A stretch of 36,703 nt of DNA, taken from Roseospira goensis (GTDB lineage Bacteria; Pseudomonadota; Alphaproteobacteria; Rhodospirillales; Rhodospirillaceae). A program made the translations under genes and the position numbers. A model generated the notes under the pieces. That model worked only from the letters and a program-made list of their open reading frames with translations, had not been told where the DNA came from and searched no databases. The stretch is from the NCBI RefSeq assembly GCF_014197795.1, contig NZ_JACIGI010000035.1, positions 1 to 36,703 of the forward strand. The letters run 5' to 3'. Position 1 is the first letter of the stretch, and every line of letters starts with the position of its first letter. This document shows, piece after piece, positions 5,636 through 13,761 of the stretch.

Positions 5636-8413
5636 ATGACCGAACGCCCCGCCGATCCGTCCCGCGCCGTGGCCCGCTTCGACAGCGGCGGCCGCCGCCG
5701 GCGCCGCGTCGACCTGCTGGCCCTGGTGGGCGGCGATCCGGATCGCCTCGCCCGGCTGCCCTACACCCTGCGGATCCTGCTGGAGAACGCGGCCCGCACC
5801 TGCGGCCCGGGCTTTGCCACGCCCGCCGAGGTCGCCCGTCTGGCGGCGTGGACCCCGGGCGGAGCGCCGTTCGCGGTGCCGGTGCGGGTGTCGCGGGTCC
5901 TGCTGCCCGATTCCAGTGGATTGCCGGCCCTGATGGACCTCGCCGCGCTGCGCAGCACCCTGGACCGGGCAGGTGTCGATCCCGGGTGCGTGCAGCCGCA
6001 GGTCCCGGTCGACGTGGTGATCGACCATTCCGTCATGGTGGACCACTACGGCAGCCGCGCCGCCCTGTCCCTGAACGTCCAGCGCGAGTACGAGCGTAAC
6101 GCCGAACGCTACCGCGTCTTCAAGTGGGCGCAGGGCGCGTTCGCCGGCTGCCGGGTGGTGCCGCCGGGGATGGGCATCGTCCATCAGGTTCATCTGGAGC
6201 GCCTGGCCCGGGTGGTTGACGTCGCACCGGCCGTCTCGGACGGCCCCCCGGACGGCCCCCCGGACGGCGAGGAGATCGCCTTTCCCGAGTTCGTGCTGGG
6301 GGGCGACAGCCACACCCCGATGGTCAACGGCCTGGGGGTGCTGGGCTGGGGCGTCGGCGGCGTCGAGGCGGAGGCGGCGCTGCTGGGCCAGCCCTACCTG
6401 GTCTCCGTGCCCCGCGTGGTCGGCGTCCGGCTGACCGGCACCCTGCCGCCGGGCAGCACGACCACCGACCTGGTGCTGACCGTCACCCAGCGCCTGCGTC
6501 AGGTCGGCGTGGTCGGTGCCTTCGTCGAGTTCACCGGCCCGGGCTGCGGCCACCTGTCGGTCCCGGACCGCGCCACCATCGCCAACATGGCGCCGGAATA
6601 CGGCGCCACCGCGGCCTACTTCCCGATCGACGACGCCACCCTGACCTACCTGCACCAGACCGGCCGGACGGCGGAGCAGGTGGCCCTGGTCGCGGATTAC
6701 GGCCGCGCCGCCGGTCTGTTCCGGGAGGCCGACGCGCCCACCCCGGCCTTCGATGCGGTGGTGGATATCGACCTGTCGGCGGTCGAGCCCAGCCTGGCCG
6801 GGCCGCTGCGCCCGCAGGACCGGCTGCCGTTGCGCGCGGTCGCCGCCGATTTCCGGGCCCGGCTGACGCGGCCGCGCCAGGACGGCGGGTTCGGCCTGAG
6901 CGAGGCGGCGGCGGAGCGGCGGGTGACCCTGGCCCTGCCCGACGGGTCGCGCACCGTACAGGCCGGCGCCGTCGCCATCGCCGCCATCACCGCCTGCACC
7001 AACACCTCCAACCCCGGTGTCATGCTGGCGGCCGGCCTGCTGGCGCGCAACGCGGTGGCGGCCGGGCTGTCGGTGCCGGGCTTCGTCAAGACCTCGCTGG
7101 CACCGGGCTCGCGGGTGGTGACGGCCTACCTGGAGGCCAGCGGCCTGCTGGCGCCGCTGGAGGCGCTGGGGTTCTACCTGGTCGGCTACGGCTGCACCAC
7201 GTGCAGCGGCAAGTCCGGTCCGCTGCCCGGCCCGGTGGCCCGGGCGGTGGAGGACGAGGGCCTGCTGGCGGCGGCGGTGGTGTCCTCCAACCGCAACTTC
7301 GAGGGCCGCATTCACCGCCAGGTCCGCGCCGCCTATCTGGCGTCGCCGCCGCTGGTGGTGGCCTATGCCCTGGCCGGCCGGGTGGATATCGACCTGGACC
7401 AGGAGCCGTTGGGGCACGACCCGGCGGGCCGGCCGGTGTTCCTGCGCGACCTGTGGCCGGACCCGCAGGAGGTGGCCGGGCTGCTGACCCGCACCGGCGA
7501 TCCGGCGGCCTACCGGCGCGCCTACGCCACGCTGTTCGATGGCACCGCGCAGTGGCGCCGCCTCGACGCCCCCACCGGGCCGCTGTACCCGTGGGATCCC
7601 GACTCCACCTACGTCCTGGAGCCACCGTTCTTTGCCGACGAGACCCCGCCGCTGCCCGATACCATCGCGGGCGCGCGGGTGCTGGGCGTGTTCGGCGATG
7701 CGTTGACCACCGACCACATCGCGCCCGCCGGCGAGATCCCGGAGGACAGCGAGGCCGGTCGCTACCTGCGCGACCGCGGCGTGGCGGCGGGCGACTTCAA
7801 CGCCTACACCATGCGCCGCGGCAACCATCATGTCATGGCGCGCGGCATCTTCGCCCATGCCCGCATTCACAACCTTCTGGTCCCCGAGCGCAGCGGCGGT
7901 GTGACGCGGAAGCTGCCGGAGGGGACCGAGACCAGCGTCCATGACGCGGCCGCCGCCTATCGGGCCGAGGGCGTGCCGGTGATCGTCCTGGGCGGCCGGG
8001 ATTACGGCATGGGGTCGAGCCGCGACTGGGCCGCCAAGGGACCGGCGTTGTTGGGGGTGCGCTGCGTGCTGGCGGAGTCGTTCGAACGCATCCACCGCGC
8101 CAACCTGATCGCGCTGGGCATCGCGCCGCTGCGCTTCCGCGACGGCGACAGCCGCGCGAGCCTGGGGCTGACCGGGCGCGAGGTCTACCGCCTCGACGGG
8201 CTGCACGCCGCCATGGAAGCGGGCGTGTCGGTCACGGTGCGAGCCACGCGACCCGACGGCGAGAGCGTGACGTTCGAGACCGAGTTGGTCCTGGCCGCAC
8301 CGGTGGAGGCCGAGACCCTGCGGGCCGGCGGCCTGTTCCGGCGGGTCCGCGACGGCCTGATGGCGGCGAAGACCCCGGCGCCGGGCGTGGCGCTCAGGCC
8401 AGCGGTCGGGTAG
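5636..8413 (+). CDS. Aconitase-family hydratase/isomerase (single-chain AcnA-like)
   Basis: A 925-residue iron-sulfur hydro-lyase with the swivel domain at the C-terminus as in AcnA/IRP1. The 4Fe-4S cysteines are Cys454 (ITACTNTSNP), Cys520 and Cys523 (GYGCTTCSGKSG), with the same 66-residue spacing as in AcnA. Other active-site blocks are PVDVVIDHSVMVDHYG, GGDSHTPM, NRNFEGRIH, GSSRDWAAKGP and ESFERIHRANLIALG. The motif after the cluster is CSGKSG instead of the usual CIGNSG, GTDSHT has become GGDSHT, and there is a DGPPDGPPDG insertion near residue 205. It may thus be a paralogue acting on another hydroxy-acid rather than the main citrate enzyme. It diverges from the GntR regulator with a candidate operator on its -35 region. 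A plain second aconitase or a 2-methylcitrate-type enzyme remain alternatives. Confidence 0.88.
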   Translation: MTERPADPSRAVARFDSGGRRRRRVDLLALVGGDPDRLARLPYTLRILLENAARTCGPGFATPAEVARLAAWTPGGAPFAVPVRVSRVLLPDSSGLPALMDLAALRSTLDRAGVDPGCVQPQVPVDVVIDHSVMVDHYGSRAALSLNVQREYERNAERYRVFKWAQGAFAGCRVVPPGMGIVHQVHLERLARVVDVAPAVSDGPPDGPPDGEEIAFPEFVLGGDSHTPMVNGLGVLGWGVGGVEAEAALLGQPYLVSVPRVVGVRLTGTLPPGSTTTDLVLTVTQRLRQVGVVGAFVEFTGPGCGHLSVPDRATIANMAPEYGATAAYFPIDDATLTYLHQTGRTAEQVALVADYGRAAGLFREADAPTPAFDAVVDIDLSAVEPSLAGPLRPQDRLPLRAVAADFRARLTRPRQDGGFGLSEAAAERRVTLALPDGSRTVQAGAVAIAAITACTNTSNPGVMLAAGLLARNAVAAGLSVPGFVKTSLAPGSRVVTAYLEASGLLAPLEALGFYLVGYGCTTCSGKSGPLPGPVARAVEDEGLLAAAVVSSNRNFEGRIHRQVRAAYLASPPLVVAYALAGRVDIDLDQEPLGHDPAGRPVFLRDLWPDPQEVAGLLTRTGDPAAYRRAYATLFDGTAQWRRLDAPTGPLYPWDPDSTYVLEPPFFADETPPLPDTIAGARVLGVFGDALTTDHIAPAGEIPEDSEAGRYLRDRGVAAGDFNAYTMRRGNHHVMARGIFAHARIHNLLVPERSGGVTRKLPEGTETSVHDAAAAYRAEGVPVIVLGGRDYGMGSSRDWAAKGPALLGVRCVLAESFERIHRANLIALGIAPLRFRDGDSRASLGLTGREVYRLDGLHAAMEAGVSVTVRATRPDGESVTFETELVLAAPVEAETLRAGGLFRRVRDGLMAAKTPAPGVALRPAVG

Positions 8414-10484
8414 CGGCCGCCAGCCAGTCCCGCGTCGCGTCGTCCAGCAGCGGTCCGATCTCCGCGGCCACGCGGGCGTGGTAGGCATCGACCCAGGCGC
8501 GCTCGTCCGCGGTCAGCAGGCCGGGGTCGATCAGCCGCCGGTCGATCGGCGCCAGGGTCAGGGTCTCGAACCCCAGCAGCGCCAGTTCGGCCCCTTGGGG
8601 TGCCTCCACGGGTGTGACCACCACCAGGTTCTCGATCCGGATCCCGAAGGCGCCGGCCTTGTAGTAGCCCGGCTCGTTGGACACGATCATGCCCGGGTGC
8701 AGCGCCACGTCCGAGGGGCGCTTGGACAGGCGCTGCGGGCCTTCATGAACCCCGAGATAGCTCCCCACACCGTGACCGGTGCCGTGCTCGAAGTCGACGC
8801 CGTCCGCCCACAGGGCGGTGCGGGCCAGGGTGTCGAGCTGGGTGCCGGTGGTGCCGCGCGGGAACACCGCGGTGGCGATGGCGATGTGGCCCTTGAGGAC
8901 CTGGGTGAAGCGCCGGATCTGGTCTGGCGAGGGTGTGCCGATGGCCAGGGTCCGGGTGACGTCGGTGGTGCCGTCGCGGTACTGCGCACCGCTGTCGAGC
9001 AGGTAGAGCATGTCCGGCGCGATGCGGCGGTCGGTCTCGGCGCTGACGTGATAGTGCACGATGGCGCCGTTCGGCCCGGCGCCGCTGATGGTCTCGAAGC
9101 TGAGGCCGCGGAAGTGGTCGCCCTCGGCCCGCAGCGTGTGCAGGTGCGCGGCGGCGCTGCGTTCGGTCTGGGTGCCGGCCGGCCCCTCGCGGTCGATCCA
9201 GCACAGGAAACGGGTCAGGGCGGCACCGTCGCGGCGGTGCGCGGCGCGCGTGCCCTCCAGCTCGGCCAGGGTCTTGCGCGCGCGCGGCAAGGCGATCGGA
9301 TCGGACCCGAGCTGCACCGTGGCGCCGGCGTCCGCGAGCCGCTGGCGGATCCACTGCGCGCAGCCGTCCCTGTCCAGCAGCACGCGGCCGGCGTGGGCGC
9401 CCAGGGTCTCCAGCGCCCCGCCGAGCTGGGCCGGGGCCTGCACGGTCACGCCGCGGCCCAGATGGGCGCGGGCGGCGGGCGTCAGCTTGCGGCTGTCCAT
9501 GAACAGGTCGACCGACCCGCTGTCGTGCAGGATGGCGAAGCCCAGGGCCAGCGGCGTGTAGGGCACGTCCGCCCCCCGGATGTTGAGCAGCCAGGCCACG
9601 GCGGCCGGATCGGTGATGACCGTCGCGGTGCAGCCCTGCTCGCGCAGCAGGCCGGCGATCTGCGTCCTCTTGTCGTCGGCCGAGCGGCCGGCGTAGGTCT
9701 CCGGATGCGGCACCACCGGACCCAGGGGCGCTGGCGGCCGGTCCCGCCACAGGGCGTCGATCGGGTTGGCGTGCAGCGGCACCAGGCGCGCGCCGGGGCG
9801 CTTGCAGGCCGCGGCGCGGCGGTCGATCTCGGCCGCCGTGTGCAGCCAGGGGTCGTAGCCGATCCGGTCATCGCGCCGCAGCGTCTGGGCCAGCCAGTCG
9901 TTCACCGGCGTCTGACCGATGGGCACCACCTCCCACAGGCCGGTGTCCACCTCGGCGGCGGCCTGGAGGGTGTAGCGGCCGTCGACGAACAGGGCCGCCC
10001 GGTCGGCCAGCACGACGGCGAACCCGGCCGAGCCGGTGAACCCGGTGAGCCAGGCCAGCCGTTCGGCGTTGGCGGCGACGAACTCGCCCTGATGGGCGTC
10101 GGCGCGTGGGACCAGGACCCCGGCCAGGCCCGCCTCGTCGAGCGCCCGGCGCAGGCCCGCCAGCCGGTCCGCGCCGTGCGGCGGTCCGCCGGGGTGCAGG
10201 GCGGGGGGGGCCAGGGCCGCCCGCGCGTCGGCGAGGGCCGCCACCAGGGCCGGGCTGCGCGGCGGCACCGCGACCAGATCCATCCAGGCGTGGTCGACGC
10301 CCGGCGGGGTCGCGGCGATGCCGGCCAGCAGCGTGCGCAGTGCCTTGGCGTCCGGCGGGGTGCGGCCGTCGCGGGCCATCCGGTCGATGAGCGCCGTCAC
10401 GGCGCGATCCCCCGCCCGCTGCGCTTCGGATTTGGCCGGCCGGCGGGTGGCGGTGGCTTTGGCAGAGGTCGTGGTGGCGGGCAC
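8394..10484 (-). CDS. Xaa-Pro aminopeptidase (aminopeptidase P-like, M24B)
   Basis: A cytosolic metallopeptidase of about 696 residues that removes N-terminal residues preceding proline. A creatinase-like N-terminal region (LVPRADAHQGEFV, RLAWLTGFTGSAGFAVV, LFVDGRYTLQA) is followed by the pita-bread catalytic domain. All five metal ligands are visible: Asp in LLDSGAQY, Asp in DGTTDVTRT, His in GTGHGVGSYLG, Glu in VSNEPGYY and Glu in FGIRIENL. It resembles the long eukaryote-like APP1 form. The recognisable part begins about 110 residues after the chosen GTG (10484). The extension is Ala/Arg-rich, and an ATG at 10547 or a start further inside are possible, since none has a clear ribosome-binding site. 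Its last 20 bases overlap the end of the convergent aconitase-family gene. Confidence 0.87.
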   Translation of the reverse strand: MPATTTSAKATATRRPAKSEAQRAGDRAVTALIDRMARDGRTPPDAKALRTLLAGIAATPPGVDHAWMDLVAVPPRSPALVAALADARAALAPPALHPGGPPHGADRLAGLRRALDEAGLAGVLVPRADAHQGEFVAANAERLAWLTGFTGSAGFAVVLADRAALFVDGRYTLQAAAEVDTGLWEVVPIGQTPVNDWLAQTLRRDDRIGYDPWLHTAAEIDRRAAACKRPGARLVPLHANPIDALWRDRPPAPLGPVVPHPETYAGRSADDKRTQIAGLLREQGCTATVITDPAAVAWLLNIRGADVPYTPLALGFAILHDSGSVDLFMDSRKLTPAARAHLGRGVTVQAPAQLGGALETLGAHAGRVLLDRDGCAQWIRQRLADAGATVQLGSDPIALPRARKTLAELEGTRAAHRRDGAALTRFLCWIDREGPAGTQTERSAAAHLHTLRAEGDHFRGLSFETISGAGPNGAIVHYHVSAETDRRIAPDMLYLLDSGAQYRDGTTDVTRTLAIGTPSPDQIRRFTQVLKGHIAIATAVFPRGTTGTQLDTLARTALWADGVDFEHGTGHGVGSYLGVHEGPQRLSKRPSDVALHPGMIVSNEPGYYKAGAFGIRIENLVVVTPVEAPQGAELALLGFETLTLAPIDRRLIDPGLLTADERAWVDAYHARVAAEIGPLLDDATRDWLAAATRPLA

Positions 10485-10927
10485 AGGGGCGGCTCTCGGC
10501 TGGACGGTCCAGAATACTGTCGGCGGCGCGCGCCGTCTGAAGCACATGAGGGCGGCGCGCCGGGCAATCAAGGCTTGCCGGGCCCGGCCCCGCGCCGCGC
10601 CCTGCGTTCGACGCAGGACCGACGGCCGAATCCATGCGCCGCCGGCATCACGGAAATGCGGGAATCCCGCTGCCGCTCGGCGCCGGCGCCCCGTATACCT
10701 GGAGGGGTAAGTGGATCGTGGTCTTCGAGGGGCCACGAGCCGCTTTCGTTATTTGGAAGGCCTCTTCGCACGGCCTGGTTAATGTGTCCAGCGTGCAAGA
10801 GAGGTGTGCGAGGCTGCAACAGGGTCCGCGCATCACGCTTGGCCCCGGTCACCGGGATGGGTCCTGTGGTCCCGGAGCCGGCGTCGGTGGTCAACCCGGA
10901 GCCGCCTGAACTCAAGGAGTGAGAACC
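10485..10927. other. Divergent intergenic region between aminopeptidase and DUF1127 gene
   Basis: About 440 bp must hold the promoters of both divergent genes. AT-richer patches near 10745-10790 (TTTCGTTATTTGG, GGTTAATG) are the likeliest promoter sites, but no hexamer pair with good spacing stands out. A 6-bp-stem hairpin TCGTGG/CCACGA lies at 10716-10721/10733-10738. Short ORFs here lack ribosome-binding sites and family resemblance. A small RNA cannot be excluded. Confidence 0.4.
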
Positions 10928-11335
10928 ATGTGGCCCTATGTAGACCATACCCACGAGGGACGTCAAACCCCGGAAGGCGCCGCGCTGCACCAGGCTTCGG
11001 CCGTGGGTACCGTTCTGAGCGCGCCGTTCACCATGCTGCCGGCCACCTTCGCCGATGCCCTGCCGGCGAACGACCGCGTCGGCGGCCCTGGCGATCCGCT
11101 GGCGCGCCACCGCTGGTATGGCGAGCGGGAGGCCCGGCCGGCCTCGAACGACGATCACTGGTTCCGCCATGGCCCGATCGGGTGGCTGGTGCGCACGGTG
11201 CGTCGGTGGCTGGAACGGCGCGAGCTGGAAGCCACCCTGCTGGCGATGGACGATCATCAGCTTGAGGACATCGGCCTGACCCGGTCGGACATCGACGCCG
11301 TGGTGGCCGGTCGCTTCCAGCGTCCGCTGCCCTGA
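10928..11335 (+). CDS. DUF1127 domain protein with long N-terminal extension
   Basis: A 135-residue protein whose C-terminal 45 residues (WLVRTVRRWLERRELEATLLAMDDHQLEDIGLTRSDIDAVVAG) are a DUF1127 domain: a basic amphipathic helix followed by L..MDDHxLxDIGLTRxDI. Small alphaproteobacterial DUF1127 proteins act in RNA-related stress responses and phosphate or carbon adaptation. Most are under 60 residues; here about 85 extra, low-complexity, His/Pro-containing residues precede the domain, as in the longer subclass. The ATG at 10928 was chosen because AAGGAG lies nine bases upstream; the GTG nine bases earlier would overlap that site. A strong hairpin terminator follows at 11363. Confidence 0.85.
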   Translation: MWPYVDHTHEGRQTPEGAALHQASAVGTVLSAPFTMLPATFADALPANDRVGGPGDPLARHRWYGEREARPASNDDHWFRHGPIGWLVRTVRRWLERRELEATLLAMDDHQLEDIGLTRSDIDAVVAGRFQRPLP

Positions 11336-11362
11336 GGTGATCGGGGGCGCGGCGACACGAAC

Positions 11363-11400
11363 GCGGGGCGGTCCGATGGTTCGGAGCGCCCCGCTTCTCG
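11363..11400. terminator. Bidirectional hairpin terminator
   Basis: GCGGGGCG (11363-11370) pairs with CGCCCCGC (11387-11394). Inside, TCCGA (11372-11376) pairs with TCGGA (11381-11385) around a TGGT loop, giving a stem of 13 bp with one G/G mismatch, followed by TTCTCGGTACTTTT. It separates the convergent DUF1127 and TPR genes and can serve both. Confidence 0.75.
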
Positions 11401-11481
11401 GTACTTTTGATGGGCTTTCGACGGACGTCCGGTGGGCTTTCGATAGGTTGAAACGTCCGGTTCGCGCGGTGTGTCCGGCCG

Positions 11482-12372
11482 TCAGGCGCGCAACACCGCG
11501 GCCTCGCGCTCGGCTTGGGCGCGCTGGCCGTCAAGGCCCGCGTGGCCGAACAATTCGGCGGCGTGCCGCAGCATCTTGAGCGCCCGTTTCGGGGCGGCGC
11601 GCGCGTCCAGGCGCCCCGCCTCCATCAGGGCCTCGGCCTCGCCGGCCAGGTGCCCGGCCTCGCCATTGAGGCGGGCGGCGTGGGTGAACGCCTCGCGGGC
11701 CTCGTCGAACGCCCCCATGGCGGCCAGCAGCCGGCCGATGTCCATGCGTGTGGTGGCCTCGTCCAGGTGATCGCCGTTCATGGCATAGAGCTCGGCGGCC
11801 TGTTCGAGCGCGGCGTGGGCGTCGTCGGCGCGGCCGGTGTCGCGCAGCACCTCCGCCATGGCCGACAGGGCGGTCGCCTCATGCAGGCTGCGCCCGGTCT
11901 GTTCGTAGAGGCGCCGTGCGTGGCCCAGGTGGTCGAGGGCGCGGTCCCCGCGTCCGGCTTCCAGGTCGAGACGGGCGATCCGCATTTGCGCGCGGGCCTC
12001 CCCGTACAGGTTGCCGGCGCTGGCAGCGCGGCTGAGCGCGGCCTCGGCGTGCCGGCGGGCGCCGCGCAGGTCTCCCTCCAGGTGCAGGGTCTCGGAGAGC
12101 AGAACCTCGGCGATCGAGCGGTCGCTGTCGTCGGCGTCGTCGGTGAACAGGCCCAGCGCCTCGGTCAGCGCCTCGCGCGCCCGCGGGGTGCGCCCCTGGC
12201 CCAGCTCGACCTCGCCGCGGCGCAGCATGGCCAGCGCCTCCCCGTCGGCATCGCCGGCCCGGTGAAAGAAGACGCGGGCGCGGCCGAAGGCCTCCAGGGC
12301 CTGCTGGAACTCGGCGCGGGTGACGTGCCGTTCGGCGTCCATCATCGCCTGATCGGCTTGGGTCTTGGGCAT
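11482..12372 (-). CDS. Tetratricopeptide-repeat protein
   Basis: A 296-residue, all-helical, probably cytoplasmic protein made of about seven TPR-like units of roughly 40 residues, with recurring A..G....A...LE.A..LY/F patterns (for example EATALSAMAEVLRDTGRADDAHAALEQAAELYAMNG and EATTRMDIGRLLAAMGAFDEAREAFTHAARL). No enzymatic domain, signal peptide or membrane segment is visible. TPR proteins scaffold protein complexes; the partner is unknown. The ATG at 12372 has GGGGGAGAACC directly before it. A promoter with 17-bp spacing is predicted 117 bp upstream. It is transcribed alone. Confidence 0.85.
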   Translation of the reverse strand: MPKTQADQAMMDAERHVTRAEFQQALEAFGRARVFFHRAGDADGEALAMLRRGEVELGQGRTPRAREALTEALGLFTDDADDSDRSIAEVLLSETLHLEGDLRGARRHAEAALSRAASAGNLYGEARAQMRIARLDLEAGRGDRALDHLGHARRLYEQTGRSLHEATALSAMAEVLRDTGRADDAHAALEQAAELYAMNGDHLDEATTRMDIGRLLAAMGAFDEAREAFTHAARLNGEAGHLAGEAEALMEAGRLDARAAPKRALKMLRHAAELFGHAGLDGQRAQAEREAAVLRA

Positions 12373-12488
12373 GGTTCGGTTCTCCCCCGACGGACCGCGG
12401 GTCTGGCCGGAACGGCGGGCCGGAGCGGCCCGACGCTTCCGTGGCGCCGCCCCATCTCGGTGTACATGGTGACGGAACCATGACCTAC

Positions 12489-12517
12489 ACTGTAGAACCG
12501 TCCGGACAGGGCGACAA
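12489..12517 (-). promoter_or_regulatory. Predicted promoter of the TPR gene
   Basis: On the minus strand TTGTCG (12517-12512) and TACAGT (12494-12489) each match the sigma-70 consensus at four of six positions and are separated by exactly 17 bp. Next to it lie two copies of the 13-mer TAAAACCGTGGAC (12519-12531, 12535-12547), 16 bp apart, which could be a binding site for a regulator of the divergent gene pair. Confidence 0.4.
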
Positions 12518-12628
12518 TTAAAACCGTGGACGGGTAAAACCGTGGACAGGCGCGGGCGCGACGCGGGATGGGTCCACCCGCCCGCCCGCAAGCGCCGCCA
12601 AGCACGGCAGCCGGACCGGGAGGCAGTG

Positions 12629-13126
12629 ATGGCCACGACCAATCCCCCGAGTGACGCCCCCCTGCGCCTGCACGGCGAGACCGTGCGGCCGGAGTGGCTG
12701 GACTACAATGGTCACATGAACGTGGCCTACTACAGCCTGGTCTGCGACCACGCCGGCGATGCCGTCATGGACTGGCTCGACCTCGGCGCCGCCTACCGGG
12801 CGCGCACCGGCGGCACCATCTTCGCGGTCGAGGCCCACGTCACCTATGACCGCGAGCTGTCGCTGGGCGATCCGCTGGTGGTCGAGACCCTGGCGCTGGA
12901 GGCCGGGCCGCGCAAGCTGCGCCTGTTCCATCGCCTGCTGCACGCCGAGCAGGGCTACCAGGCGGCCACCAACGAGGTTCTGCTGCTGCATGTGGATCTG
13001 AACACCCGCCGCGTGGCGCCGTGGCCGGACGAAGGCCGCGCTCGCATCGACGCCCTGGTCGAAGCCCACGCCCGGCTGCCGCGCCCGCCCGAGGTGGGGC
13101 GCCACGTCGGGGCGCCGCGGGGCTGA
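12629..13126 (+). CDS. Hotdog-fold acyl-CoA thioesterase
   Basis: A 165-residue 4HBT-type thioesterase with the characteristic opening VRPEWLDYNGHMNVAYYSLVCDHAGDAVMDWL, in which the DYNGHMN segment carries the catalytic-loop Asp/Asn/His of this group. It is followed by the hotdog-helix and strands (TIFAVEAHVTYDRELSLGDPLVVETL). Closest resemblance is to the thioesterases linked to carnitine/betainyl-CoA metabolism, often fused to or next to L-carnitine dehydrogenase; no such gene is present here, so the substrate is open. The ATG at 12629 has GGGAGG six bases upstream. The gene is divergent from the TPR gene and 101 bp upstream of the pentapeptide-repeat gene. Confidence 0.85.
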   Translation: MATTNPPSDAPLRLHGETVRPEWLDYNGHMNVAYYSLVCDHAGDAVMDWLDLGAAYRARTGGTIFAVEAHVTYDRELSLGDPLVVETLALEAGPRKLRLFHRLLHAEQGYQAATNEVLLLHVDLNTRRVAPWPDEGRARIDALVEAHARLPRPPEVGRHVGAPRG

Positions 13127-13227
13127 CCGAGGCGGGGCGGGGCAGGGCGGCCGCACCCCGCTGCCACGGTCTTGCCACAACCGAACCCTTTTCCTGAGGC
13201 GGCGAACGGCTTACCTTCTAGCGCATC

Positions 13228-13761
13228 ATGCAGACCAATTGGACAGTCCCTCCCGTGCACCGTTCTCTCATGTTGCTCCTGGTCCTGGTCCTGGTGCTGG
13301 TCGCCGGGGTAGCGGGGCCGGCTGCCGCCGGCTGTACCGACGTCGCGGCGCCCGGTGTGGAATGGCGCCGCTGCTACCACGATGGCCGTAATCTGGCCGG
13401 CGCCAACCTGCGTGACGCCATCCTGCGCGATACCTCGTTCCAGCGCGCCGATCTGTCCGGGGCCAACCTGTCCGGGGCGCAGGGCTTCCGGACCCGCTTC
13501 ATCAGCGCCAATCTGGAAGGCGCGGACCTGACCGGTGCCCATATGAGCGAGGCGGACTTCACCAAGGCCGACCTGTCCGGGGCCATCCTGCGTGATGCCG
13601 ATTTTCGGCGTGCCCGCTTCTTCCGGGCCATCCTGCGCGGGGCCGACCTGACCGGGGCCGACCTGGAAATGGCCGACCTGCTGCATGCCGACCTGTCCGG
13701 CGCGACATGGACCGACGGCGAGCGGGTGTGCGCCGACAACTCGATCGGCCAGTGCAACTAA
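13228..13761 (+). CDS. Exported pentapeptide-repeat protein
   Basis: A 177-residue protein. Residues 14-35 form a hydrophobic signal sequence (MLLLVLVLVLVAGVAGPAAAGC) ending at AAAGC, which could be a signal peptidase I site or a degenerate lipobox. From residue about 54 to 165 it consists of A(D/N)LxG-type pentapeptides (GANLRDAILRD, RADLSGANLSGA, GADLTGAHMSEADF and so on), predicted to form a right-handed quadrilateral beta-helix. A Cys pair near the end (VCADNSIGQC) is common in secreted members and may form a disulfide. Function is unknown; exported members are thought to be structural or binding proteins. An ATG at 13270 is an alternative start, since no clear ribosome-binding site precedes either. 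Two hairpins follow the gene. Confidence 0.88.
   Translation: MQTNWTVPPVHRSLMLLLVLVLVLVAGVAGPAAAGCTDVAAPGVEWRRCYHDGRNLAGANLRDAILRDTSFQRADLSGANLSGAQGFRTRFISANLEGADLTGAHMSEADFTKADLSGAILRDADFRRARFFRAILRGADLTGADLEMADLLHADLSGATWTDGERVCADNSIGQCN

Noticed and set aside
8478-10922. An 814-codon plus-strand ORF opposite the aminopeptidase
   Set aside because: Antisense shadow with biased Gly/Gln/Arg/Val content and no recognisable domain.
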